NCBI GenBank assembly: GCA_017622255.1
Contig: JAGARL010000003.1
Location: 1 to 17,761, forward strand
Direction of reading: 5' to 3'
Length of the DNA stretch: 17,761 nt
DNA from: Methanocorpusculum sp.
Lineage (GTDB): Archaea > Halobacteriota > Methanomicrobia > Methanomicrobiales > Methanocorpusculaceae
The notes below the pieces were generated by a model that worked only from the letters and a program-made list of their open reading frames with translations, was not told the origin of the DNA and did not search any database. Below, one piece after another: positions 1 to 6,327 of this stretch. Positions within the stretch are counted from its first letter, which is position 1. Every line of letters starts with the position of its first letter. The position numbers and the translations under genes are program-made.

Positions 1-196
1 CGCAAAATCTTGGAACAATCCCAAAAGCAGCTCCAAAGCGGCTGCGACAGCAGGTCGCGAGTTTACGAGCGACAGCGACGAGCTGCGCAGGCGAAGCCTG
101 CATCAGCGTAATCAGCGTTAAATTTTCATGCGCTTGAAGCCGTGAGCAAACCCAATGAAACACCCATATCGTCAACACCATGTCAACAATTTATTG
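1..196. other. Non-coding, GC-rich structured left edge
   Basis: All three plus frames and one minus frame stay open here for tens of codons, but none looks like a recognisable protein end, so I call no gene. The stretch has short inverted repeats: GCAGGC (87-92) pairs with GCCTGC (96-101) across a GAA loop, and GTCGC/GCGAC arms lie near 55-74. A tandem ATCAGCGTA/ATCAGCGTTA lies at 102-120. It is richer in GC than the AT-rich spacer that follows. It could be a dispersed intergenic repeat, or the 3' end of a gene cut by the window edge. Confidence 0.35.
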
Positions 197-211
197 CTAA
201 TGAGTTACATA

Positions 212-231
212 AATCCTACTTACATAGGATT
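212..231. repeat. Perfect 7-bp inverted repeat
   Basis: AATCCTA (212-218) and TAGGATT (225-231) form a perfect stem around the loop CTTACA. The same place holds a direct repeat of TTACATA at 205-211 and 220-226. It is AT-rich, non-coding, and 239 bases beyond the stop of the minus-strand flavo-diiron gene. Function is unknown: it may be an operator, or part of the 3' region of a gene lying outside the window. Confidence 0.5.
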
Positions 232-299
232 CAAAAATCAACCCACAACCCGCATCTAACCCCCCCATAAACCATTCTCCAAATATTTCCAAAGCTTTG

Positions 300-430
300 A
301 ACGCGAAAACCATTTTCGTGTTTTTCGCCGAGTTTTCGCGTCTTTTATCTTTTCGCGTTTTTCGCGTGGTTTTCGTGTTGATTTCGCGTAGGAAAAACTC
401 CCCTACAAAAACCAGACAATACACCCAACA
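300..430 (-). repeat. Intergenic repeat, copy A, with CGAAAA-rich tail
   Basis: Read on the minus strand, this copy has the head TGGGTGTATTG (near 430-418), the core GTAGG-9 nt-CCTAC (406-388) and a tail starting GCGAAA. Positions 370-398 are identical over 29 bases to copy C (8228-8256) in opposite orientation. The tail continues with about seven CGAAA blocks at spacings near 9-11 bases (one of 17), unlike the shorter A-rich tails of the other copies. It directly follows the T-tracts behind the flavo-diiron gene. No transposase or target duplication is visible. Confidence 0.7.
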
Positions 431-469
431 AAAACAAAAAAAAACAGAACAAAAAAAAAAAGAAAAAAA
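424..469 (-). terminator. Oligo-T terminator of the rubredoxin/flavo-diiron operon
   Basis: The plus strand has several long A-runs here, which read as consecutive T-tracts on the minus strand directly after the stop codon at 470. Runs of T are the standard intrinsic termination signal in archaea. No stem-loop is needed, though the repeat copy A hairpin (388-406) lies just beyond. Confidence 0.8.
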
Positions 470-1654
470 TTAAAGGTCCTTATGCTTCTCAGCAATCGTG
501 TCTGCAAGCTTATAGATATCAGAGATAGTCTCCTCATCCGGCAGACCTTTAATATAAACGGGCTCCAGAATCTCAGCGCCAACCGGCTCAAGCATCTCTG
601 CCAGATAGTTCACCGCATTCGTTCCCCATCCGTAAGAACCGATAACACCAAGATACTTTGTCTTCGGGCGCAGAGCGCGGACAAGATATGCCGCATTCAC
701 TGCAACCGGGTGCGGACCGAACAAAACGGTCGGCGTTGCAAGAATAATCGTTGCCGCATCAACAATAGCGCTTCCCAGAACTCCCGAATCAGTATCGAGC
801 AGATTGTACTGATTCACCGGAATTCCTCTCTGGATTAATGCATCAACCAGGAAACTTACCATCTGCTTCGTGCTTCCGTGCATCGAAACATACGCAACAA
901 CAACCTTATTCTTCGGCGTCTCAGATGCCCAGTCAGCATAGAGGTCGACAATCTTTGCCGGCATCTGTAAGACAGGACCGTGAGACGGTGCGATAATCTT
1001 CGGATCAATAGTCTTTACTAACTCCAGATACTCGCGGACCGAACCTCTAAACGGCATCATAATCGCAGAATAGTACCGCTTTGCCGCCTCGAGATAGTCC
1101 GGAAGATCATCATTCTGGAACAGCGTCTCCGATGCATAGTGGGTTCCCAGGAAATCAGAGGTAAACAGCACCTTATCCTCAACCACTTCTGCAAACATCG
1201 TGTCCGGCCAGTGTACCCACGGGGCAAGATAGAACTTCAGCGTCTTTCCGCCTAAGTCTAACGTATCATCCTGACCAACGATAATGAAACGGTCATCCAT
1301 CTCATAGAGGTTGTGCATCTCGACAAGGAGACCCTTGCAGACCTCATTGGTCACAACTTTTGCCATCGGATACACATCAAGAAGCAGCGGAAGCATTCCT
1401 GAGTGATCCTGCTCTCCGTGGAGACAGACGATATAGTCAAGCGAGTTCTGATCAAGCCGCATGAGATTGGTGATAAACTCAGCTTCGTCATTCGGCTCGC
1501 CGGTATCAATTAACGCAACCTTTTCCGTTCCCCTGACAAGATAAGCATTATAACTGCTTCCTCTCGGAGTCGGCATAATTGCATCAAAATACCGGAGATC
1601 CCAGTTTATTGTTCCGACGGCGTAGATATTCTCAACAATCTCACGGGCAGCCAT
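470..1654 (-). CDS. Flavo-diiron protein, rubredoxin-linked (O2 or NO reductase)
   Basis: A 394-residue A-type flavoprotein: an N-terminal metallo-beta-lactamase-like di-iron domain (about 1-245) and a C-terminal flavodoxin-like FMN domain (from about 250, with YVSMHGST as phosphate loop). All diiron ligands are present: H79, E81, D83, H84, H148, D167 and H225, in nearly canonical spacing. Such enzymes reduce O2 to water, or NO to N2O, in the cytoplasm. I start at the ATG at 1654: the longer frame overlaps the rubredoxin gene, and an AGGTG ribosome site lies in the rubredoxin 3' end. The rubredoxin stop is 5 bases upstream, so the two are probably co-transcribed and rubredoxin is the likely electron donor. 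It could instead take F420H2 directly like FprA; the sequence does not decide this. Confidence 0.9.
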   Translation of the reverse strand: MAAREIVENIYAVGTINWDLRYFDAIMPTPRGSSYNAYLVRGTEKVALIDTGEPNDEAEFITNLMRLDQNSLDYIVCLHGEQDHSGMLPLLLDVYPMAKVVTNEVCKGLLVEMHNLYEMDDRFIIVGQDDTLDLGGKTLKFYLAPWVHWPDTMFAEVVEDKVLFTSDFLGTHYASETLFQNDDLPDYLEAAKRYYSAIMMPFRGSVREYLELVKTIDPKIIAPSHGPVLQMPAKIVDLYADWASETPKNKVVVAYVSMHGSTKQMVSFLVDALIQRGIPVNQYNLLDTDSGVLGSAIVDAATIILATPTVLFGPHPVAVNAAYLVRALRPKTKYLGVIGSYGWGTNAVNYLAEMLEPVGAEILEPVYIKGLPDEETISDIYKLADTIAEKHKDL

Positions 1655-1659
1655 CGGGT

Positions 1660-1815
1660 TTACACCTTTTTGAACTGTGCTTTTCCTGCAGCGCAGACCG
1701 GGCATTTCCAGGTGTCCGGAAGTGCTTCGAACTCAGTTCCAGCCGGATACATGATTCCTGCTCCCTTTTCCGGATCGTAAACATATCCACAGATTAAACA
1801 GCGGTATTTATCCAT
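1660..1815 (-). CDS. Rubredoxin
   Basis: A 51-residue reading frame, the usual rubredoxin size. The two iron-binding knuckles are clear: CLICG (C6, C9) and CPVCA (C38, C41), with the family features YVYDPEKG and [10 protein letters not shown]. The iron atom held by four cysteines carries single electrons in the cytoplasm. A GGAAGGA ribosome site precedes the ATG at good spacing. The gene is followed after 5 bases by a flavo-diiron protein, the classical rubredoxin partner in oxygen detoxification. No rubredoxin reductase is in the window. Confidence 0.95.
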   Translation of the reverse strand: MDKYRCLICGYVYDPEKGAGIMYPAGTEFEALPDTWKCPVCAAGKAQFKKV

Positions 1816-1845
1816 TTTAAATCATTCCTTCCTTATGAGTTAAGG

Positions 1846-1857
1846 CATATGTATATT
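1846..1857 (-). promoter_or_regulatory. TATA box of the rubredoxin/flavo-diiron operon
   Basis: On the minus strand this reads AATATACATATG, about 38 bases upstream of the rubredoxin ATG. With the usual ~25-base TATA-to-start distance, transcription would begin near 1828 and give a short leader that includes the GGAAGGA ribosome site. The stretch is also partly palindromic (GCATATGTATATTGC). Confidence 0.5.
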
Positions 1858-1913
1858 GCTCTCTCAAGAATAAGAAGTTCACGGATGAAGACAGGGTGTG
1901 CCGCGACAGAAGA

Positions 1914-1920
1914 CTATATA
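1914..1920 (+). promoter_or_regulatory. TATA box of fprA, probably leaderless
   Basis: CTATATA centred 24 bases before the ATG at 1941 puts the transcription start at or next to the start codon. No ribosome-binding sequence precedes the ATG, which fits a leaderless mRNA. Confidence 0.6.
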
Positions 1921-1940
1921 ACACTGTTACGACAAACAAA

Positions 1941-3167
1941 ATGAGTATGTTACAGGCAGTAAAGATTAAAGAAGGCGTTTACTGGGTAGGCGCTATCGAC
2001 TGGAATATCAGAGACTACCATGGATACACTCTTCCTGGAACCACCTATAACGCATACCTTGTTTTAGGAGAGAAGGTTGCCTTAATCGACGGTACCTATC
2101 CGGGACACGAGTGGCAGATGATTGAGCGTATCGAGTCTGTTATCCCGCTCGAGAAGATTGACTATATCGTTGCAAACCATATCGAAATCGACCACTCCGG
2201 ATCTCTGCCGATGCTGGCAAAGAAGCTCCCGAACGTCCCAATCTATATGACCGAGGTTGCAAAGAAGGGCTTTGCACGCCACTACGATACCAAGGACTGG
2301 AACATCCACACCATCAAGAACTTAGAGAATCTTGAGCTCGGCGGCAAGACCTTAACCTTCCTCGAGGCACCGTTCCTCCACTGGCCGGACTCCATGTTCA
2401 CCTACCTTGGAGAAGACAAAGTGCTCTTCCCGAATGATGCGTTCGGACAGCACATTGCATCCAGTGCACGCTTCGATGATGAGCTTGGTATCGATGAGGC
2501 AATGGAGCACGCAGCAAAGTTCGTTGCAAACTTAATTGTCCCGCTTTCCCCGAAGGTCTTAAAGAAGCTCGGTGAGGTCACTGAACTTGGTGTCCCAATC
2601 GAGATGATTGCACCATCCCACGGTATCATCTGGAGAAGCCACGCAGCAGATATCATCAACGCATATGTTGCATGGGCAAACGGTGTTTCCAAGAACAAGA
2701 TTACCATCGTCTACGACACCATGCACTACTCCACCGGCACTGCCGCACAGTACATCGCAGAGGGAGCAATCTCCGAGGGTGTCGAGGTTAAGTTCGATTT
2801 ACTCAAAGACGGCAGATACGAGGGTGTCCACCGCTCTGATGTTGTCCGCGATATCTTAGACTCCAAGGCAGTCATCGTCGGTTCCCCAACCCTTGAGGAC
2901 TACCCGCTGCCGACCGTTGCAGGATTCCTGTACTACCTTGCCGGTATCAGACCAGGCAAGCAGGCACAGAAGAAGATTGGTTTCGCATTCGGTTCCAACG
3001 GCGGTAAGGGAGGAGCTCCGAAGGTTATCACCGAGCTGATGCAGAAGGCAGGTATTGAAATCTGGCATGAGCCGGTTGAGTTTACCTACCGCCCGCAGGC
3101 TGAGGACAAGGAGATGTTCTTCAAGCTTGGTCAGGAGATTGCAAAGGCAGTCAAGCAGATGCCGTAA
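1941..3167 (+). CDS. fprA: F420H2 oxidase, flavo-diiron protein FprA
   Basis: A 408-residue A-type flavoprotein, close to the length of methanogen FprA. The diiron ligands are intact: H80, E82, D84, H85, H147, D166 and H227. A flavodoxin-like FMN domain begins near 252 (VYDTMHYSTGT). FprA oxidises two F420H2 and reduces O2 to water, protecting anaerobic methanogens from oxygen. The first possible ATG (1896) lies upstream of the TATA box, so the start is ATG 1941 (MSMLQ) or 1947. The gene is divergent from the rubredoxin/flavo-diiron pair, so two paralogues share a 125-base control region. Codon choice is strongly biased, suggesting high expression. Assignment as F420H2 oxidase rather than another donor type rests on resemblance to methanogen FprA. 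Confidence 0.88.
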   Translation: MSMLQAVKIKEGVYWVGAIDWNIRDYHGYTLPGTTYNAYLVLGEKVALIDGTYPGHEWQMIERIESVIPLEKIDYIVANHIEIDHSGSLPMLAKKLPNVPIYMTEVAKKGFARHYDTKDWNIHTIKNLENLELGGKTLTFLEAPFLHWPDSMFTYLGEDKVLFPNDAFGQHIASSARFDDELGIDEAMEHAAKFVANLIVPLSPKVLKKLGEVTELGVPIEMIAPSHGIIWRSHAADIINAYVAWANGVSKNKITIVYDTMHYSTGTAAQYIAEGAISEGVEVKFDLLKDGRYEGVHRSDVVRDILDSKAVIVGSPTLEDYPLPTVAGFLYYLAGIRPGKQAQKKIGFAFGSNGGKGGAPKVITELMQKAGIEIWHEPVEFTYRPQAEDKEMFFKLGQEIAKAVKQMP

Positions 3168-3180
3168 AGAGGCATCTCTC

Positions 3181-3190
3181 CTCCTTTTTT
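3181..3190 (+). terminator. T-tract terminator of fprA
   Basis: A T6 run inside a pyrimidine-rich stretch starts 14 bases after the fprA stop codon, followed by another T-rich run near 3205. This is a typical archaeal oligo-T stop signal. Confidence 0.6.
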
Positions 3191-3207
3191 AATTCGTTTG
3201 GAAGATT

Positions 3208-3290
3208 TTTTGCTGGGTGTTTTGCCAGGCTTTTGCAGGAGCATTTTTCCTACGCGAAAACCCAATATAAAACTCACGAAAAAAAGAAGA
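3208..3290 (+). repeat. Intergenic repeat, copy B
   Basis: Plus orientation. The head TGCTGGGTGTTTTGCC (from 3211) matches copy A. The core is GCAGG (3235-3239), a 9-base loop, then CCTAC (3249-3253), followed by GCGAAAA and an A-rich tail. The tail's A7 run (3279-3285) is a T7 run on the minus strand, seven bases past the stop of the converging DUF475 gene, so it may act as that gene's terminator. Confidence 0.7.
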
Positions 3291-3291
3291 G

Positions 3292-4263
3292 TTATTCACT
3301 CTTCGGCTCAACCGGGCAGACACCGAAATCGTTTCTCTTAATCTTTCTAATCGAAAGCCAGAGGAAAACCGCAACGATACAAATCGTTAAAAGCGGCGGG
3401 AACCAGATTGGCAGATGTGCACCGAATGCCTCCGAGCACATAATAATACCGAGACAGAGAATCGAATACATCGCACCATTCTTCAGATACGCAAACTTCC
3501 GGATAGTATCGAGGTTTCGAATCGTCATCTCACGAACCACAAACGCACCGATACCGTTACCGATTAAGATAAGCGGGACCGACATCGTAAATGCGAATGC
3601 ACCGACAACACCGTCAATCGAGAAGGACGCATCGATAACTTCCAGAAGAACAAGCTTGCTTAAATCCGAATGCTTCGCCGCCTTCGGATCACCGCCGCCT
3701 TTCTCCAGCTCAGCGGACTTCTTATCCGCAAACAGACGGAAGCCCGACATCACGAAATAAATCGCCGAACCGGCAACCGCTGCCACACCGAGGAACGGAT
3801 TAATCTGTACTGCAAAGTAGACAACAACCAGAAGCAGAAGAGCTGCAACCGCATAGAACCAGGGGCCCTGTTTGGAAAGGGCAAGCTCTCCTGGAACAAT
3901 ACAGTTCTTCTGCTCTGCCATAAGCCAGTGCAGGAACAGAAGAACCATAAACATACCTCCCGCCAACAGCAGGAAAGGAGCGCTCGCCTCAATCGCGGCC
4001 GCCGCCGTTGCATCATCCGAGAACGTCGCAGTCAAAGCGCCGATAGGACCTAAAGACGGAGTCGAGAACCAGATAATCAGCCACGGCAGGATACCGCGGA
4101 CACCAAAAACCGCAATAATCAGACCCCACGTCAGGAACCAGCGTTTTGCCCACGCACTCATCGTGGATAAAATATCTGCATTAATAATGGCATTGTCTAT
4201 GCTTGCGATAGTCTCGAAAACCACGAGACCAACCACTACAACTACCGCATAGAGAATATCCAT
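3292..4263 (-). CDS. DUF475 / TerC-like integral membrane protein
   Basis: A 323-residue protein with about eight hydrophobic segments. Two internally related acidic membrane motifs are visible: FETIASIDNAI (16-26, D23) and LLEVIDASFSIDG (206-218, with E208, D211, D217). This pattern is typical of DUF475, part of the TerC/LysE-related group. TerC relatives are linked to metal ion handling (tellurite resistance, manganese export), but the substrate of DUF475 is not established. A charged loop rich in Lys/Glu (180-200) separates the two halves. The ATG at 4263 has AAGG just upstream and a TATA element about 30 bases before it. It is divergent from the DUF2115-like gene and converges on fprA through repeat copy B. 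Confidence 0.85.
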   Translation of the reverse strand: MDILYAVVVVVGLVVFETIASIDNAIINADILSTMSAWAKRWFLTWGLIIAVFGVRGILPWLIIWFSTPSLGPIGALTATFSDDATAAAAIEASAPFLLLAGGMFMVLLFLHWLMAEQKNCIVPGELALSKQGPWFYAVAALLLLVVVYFAVQINPFLGVAAVAGSAIYFVMSGFRLFADKKSAELEKGGGDPKAAKHSDLSKLVLLEVIDASFSIDGVVGAFAFTMSVPLILIGNGIGAFVVREMTIRNLDTIRKFAYLKNGAMYSILCLGIIMCSEAFGAHLPIWFPPLLTICIVAVFLWLSIRKIKRNDFGVCPVEPKSE

Positions 4264-4288
4264 GATACCTTATATGTTGCCTTCGACG

Positions 4289-4297
4289 CTATAAAGG
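4289..4297 (-). promoter_or_regulatory. TATA box of the DUF475 gene
   Basis: Minus-strand CCTTTATAG, centred about 30 bases upstream of the ATG at 4263. The predicted transcript start lies only a few bases ahead of the gene. It shares an 82-base divergent promoter region with the DUF2115-like gene. Confidence 0.55.
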
Positions 4298-4311
4298 GCT
4301 TCCCACACCAC

Positions 4312-4323
4312 AAATATTTAATA
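4312..4323 (+). promoter_or_regulatory. TATA box of the DUF2115-like gene
   Basis: AAATATTTAATA centred about 29 bases before the ATG at 4346. The start of transcription is predicted within a few bases of the ATG, and no ribosome-binding sequence is present, so the message is probably leaderless. Confidence 0.55.
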
Positions 4324-4345
4324 GCGGACAGCCAACTATTGAGAA

Positions 4346-4951
4346 ATGGCAAACGTCTTTGATTATCCAAAAGAACAGCTCGCAGAGCTGATTGCAGAAA
4401 CCTCTGCAGAGCTTCTGGCGGCTGAATCAGCCAAAGACGCGGTGCCTGTTATCAAGAAAGCGCTGGAGAAATATACGATTTTTGACCTCCAGAGAATCGG
4501 CGGAAACATCCGCCGCGAAGTAGAGGTGCTTCCCGAACCCTACCGGAGCAGATACCGCCCGTACAGTCAGGATTTGCTGACGCAGTATCACGCTTTTCTC
4601 GCAGATGTCCGATGTGGAAAGGCTGCAACCGGCGCAATTCTCGACCGTAAACTCTGGAATGAGTTCTGGGGGCGGGCAGAGGAGAGTTCATTTTCAGAAG
4701 AGGTCTCCAAAAATGCTCCGGAGGCAGGACTTGGAAATCCTGCAGGCAAGTTCTTTTACCGCTTAGTGTACGGCTATGCCATGCTGATAGCAGGGCTTCC
4801 CGGACACCCGGTGGGAATGCCTTTCCCCGGTGGGTGGAAGGTGCTTGAGGAGAATGGGGAGATTCTCTGCCCTATCCGGGATAAGGAAAAAGACCTGCCG
4901 CAGGCACTGTGCAATTACTGTCCGGCAATTCAGGACGAGCGGTGTCTGTGA
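4346..4951 (+). CDS. Uncharacterised methanogen protein, DUF2115/UPF0305-like
   Basis: A 201-residue soluble protein with a helical, charged N-terminal half (KKALEKYTIFDLQRIGGNI) and a C-terminal part that starts at a HPVGMPFPGG motif. It ends in a cysteine cluster: LCPIRDKEKD, then CNYCPA and a final ERC. This layout (Pro-Gly-rich motif, then four or five Cys near the end) recalls DUF2115, a family largely confined to methanogens and without known function; I rely on memory for this match. The cysteines could bind zinc or an Fe-S cluster. It stands alone behind its own promoter, 69 bases before the antiporter gene, which also has its own promoter. Confidence 0.7.
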   Translation: MANVFDYPKEQLAELIAETSAELLAAESAKDAVPVIKKALEKYTIFDLQRIGGNIRREVEVLPEPYRSRYRPYSQDLLTQYHAFLADVRCGKAATGAILDRKLWNEFWGRAEESSFSEEVSKNAPEAGLGNPAGKFFYRLVYGYAMLIAGLPGHPVGMPFPGGWKVLEENGEILCPIRDKEKDLPQALCNYCPAIQDERCL

Positions 4952-4988
4952 AGGTTACTGAAAGACACTCCTTCATAAATAGGTAACA

Positions 4989-4997
4989 CTTTTTATC
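4989..4997 (+). promoter_or_regulatory. TATA box of the antiporter gene
   Basis: CTTTTTATC centred 28 bases before the ATG at 5021. No ribosome site precedes the ATG, so a leaderless message is likely. Confidence 0.5.
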
Positions 4998-5020
4998 TCA
5001 CAGGACAATATTACCATATT

Positions 5021-6292
5021 ATGTTTGAGGAGCTTACATCCACCATTGAGTTCCAGATGAGCTTACTGCTCTTCGTGGCTCTTGGCGGATATCTTCTGGC
5101 AACCCGCATTCACCAGTCCGCGGTTATCGGCGAAATTCTGGTGGGTCTGGTGGTAGGTCCAAGTATCCTTGGACTTATCACTTACACAGACTTTATTGAC
5201 GGGCTTGCCGGTCTTGGTTCTATTATTCTTCTCTTTGTCATCGGCTTCGAGTTTGAAGTAAGAGACATTGCCAACTGGAAGTACTGCGTCATAGCGCTGG
5301 TGGGCGTGGTGGTTCCCTGGATTGGCGGATATTTGTGTGCGATGCTGTTTGGAATGGACTTCTATTCCGCAATCTTCATCGGAACGGCGCTTACGGCAAC
5401 AAGTATCGCGATTACGGCAAATGTGTTGCGGGAGATGGGAAAGCTGCATCAACCGTTTGCGAAAGCAATTATCGGTGCAGCCGTTATTGACGACGTGCTG
5501 AGTTTAATTGTCCTTTCCGTCTGTCAGGACTTAAGTGCTACCGGAGAGCTTGCCGTCAGCGGCATTCTCTTTATGATTATCAAAGCATTCGGCTTTGTTA
5601 TCGTTGGTGCACTGGTTGGTGCGAAGTTCATTCCGAAGCTGCTGAACTGGATGGACGGTACAAGGATTGTCCGCAAGTTCCCGGAGTTTGTGTTCATCTT
5701 TGCGATGATGATTGCATTCTTCTATGCAATGTGTGCAGAAGCGGTCGGTATCTCTGCAATTGTGGGAGCGTTCCTTGCCGGTGTGTGTGTGAACCGCGTG
5801 GATTTGAAGCATAGTATGGATATCAAGCTGGGAGCGGAGTATCTCTATATTATATTTGCATCCATCTTCTTCGTGTCCCTTGGTATTATTGCAGACCTGC
5901 GGTATCTGCAGCCGGATATGATGCTCTTTATTGTAGTGCTGTGTGTTGTAGCGCTTGCGACAAAGATTCTCGGCTGCGGTCTGCCGGCAAAATGTATGGG
6001 TATGACCTGGAAGGAGTCGATGATGATTGGTGTGGGTATGACTCCCCGCGGAGAGGTGGCGATGATTGTGGGTCTTATTGCCTTAAACCATTTCAAGGAG
6101 CTGGCGGCGGCAACCGCAGACCCAGCCCGCTCAGCAGAGCTTTTGGCGCTTGGAAACGAGCTCTTTATCGCGATTGTGGTGGTGTCTCTGGTGACGACAA
6201 TTATCGTGCCGCTGATTTTCAACGGCATCTTCTTCAGAAAGGAGAGAAAAGAGGCACAGGCATGTGCGGCTGAGATTCGGACGCACACCTAA
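5021..6292 (+). CDS. CPA2-family Na+(K+)/H+ antiporter
   Basis: A 423-residue polytopic membrane protein of the Kef/NapA type with about 12-13 hydrophobic segments and no C-terminal nucleotide-binding (TrkA-N) domain. Diagnostic features are the unwound-helix motif TATSIAIT (125-132), the paired aspartates of AAVIDDVLSL (D157, D158), and GMTPRGEVAMIVG in a late helix. The DD pair is the hallmark of electrogenic exchangers such as NapA, so exchange of cytoplasmic Na+ (or K+) for H+ across the cell membrane is likely. In methanogens, which run both Na+ and H+ gradients, this would link the two. The ion cannot be fixed from sequence. The stop is followed directly by a T7 run. Confidence 0.88.
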   Translation: MFEELTSTIEFQMSLLLFVALGGYLLATRIHQSAVIGEILVGLVVGPSILGLITYTDFIDGLAGLGSIILLFVIGFEFEVRDIANWKYCVIALVGVVVPWIGGYLCAMLFGMDFYSAIFIGTALTATSIAITANVLREMGKLHQPFAKAIIGAAVIDDVLSLIVLSVCQDLSATGELAVSGILFMIIKAFGFVIVGALVGAKFIPKLLNWMDGTRIVRKFPEFVFIFAMMIAFFYAMCAEAVGISAIVGAFLAGVCVNRVDLKHSMDIKLGAEYLYIIFASIFFVSLGIIADLRYLQPDMMLFIVVLCVVALATKILGCGLPAKCMGMTWKESMMIGVGMTPRGEVAMIVGLIALNHFKELAAATADPARSAELLALGNELFIAIVVVSLVTTIIVPLIFNGIFFRKERKEAQACAAEIRTHT

Positions 6293-6294
6293 AC

Positions 6295-6325
6295 TTTTTT
6301 TCGAAGCGCTGTCGCGCTGCTTTTG
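6295..6325 (+). terminator. T-tract and hairpin between converging genes
   Basis: A T7 run (6295-6301) sits just past the antiporter stop. It is followed by a perfect AGCGC-TGTC-GCGCT hairpin (6305-6318) and a T4 run. The opposite strand lacks a U-tract after the hairpin, so it serves the plus-strand gene best. The converging radical SAM gene ends at 6328. Confidence 0.55.
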
Positions 6326-6327
6326 TG

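Noticed and set aside
388..406. Repeat copy A considered as an insertion-sequence end
   Set aside because: No transposase, terminal inverted repeat pair or target-site duplication is visible around any of the four copies.
197..424. A 75-codon minus frame in the left spacer
   Set aside because: It is made of the repeat copy A tail (Lys/Arg/Thr-rich from CGAAAA units); the same residues arise from copy C, so it is repeat sequence, not a protein.
1655..1705. Upstream extension of the flavo-diiron protein
   Set aside because: These 17 codons lie within the rubredoxin gene in another frame; the ATG at 1654 has a ribosome site and matches the family N-terminus.
3233..3760. Plus frame of 175 codons over the end of the DUF475 gene
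   Set aside because: It begins inside repeat copy B and runs antisense to membrane segments with clear conserved acidic motifs on the minus strand.
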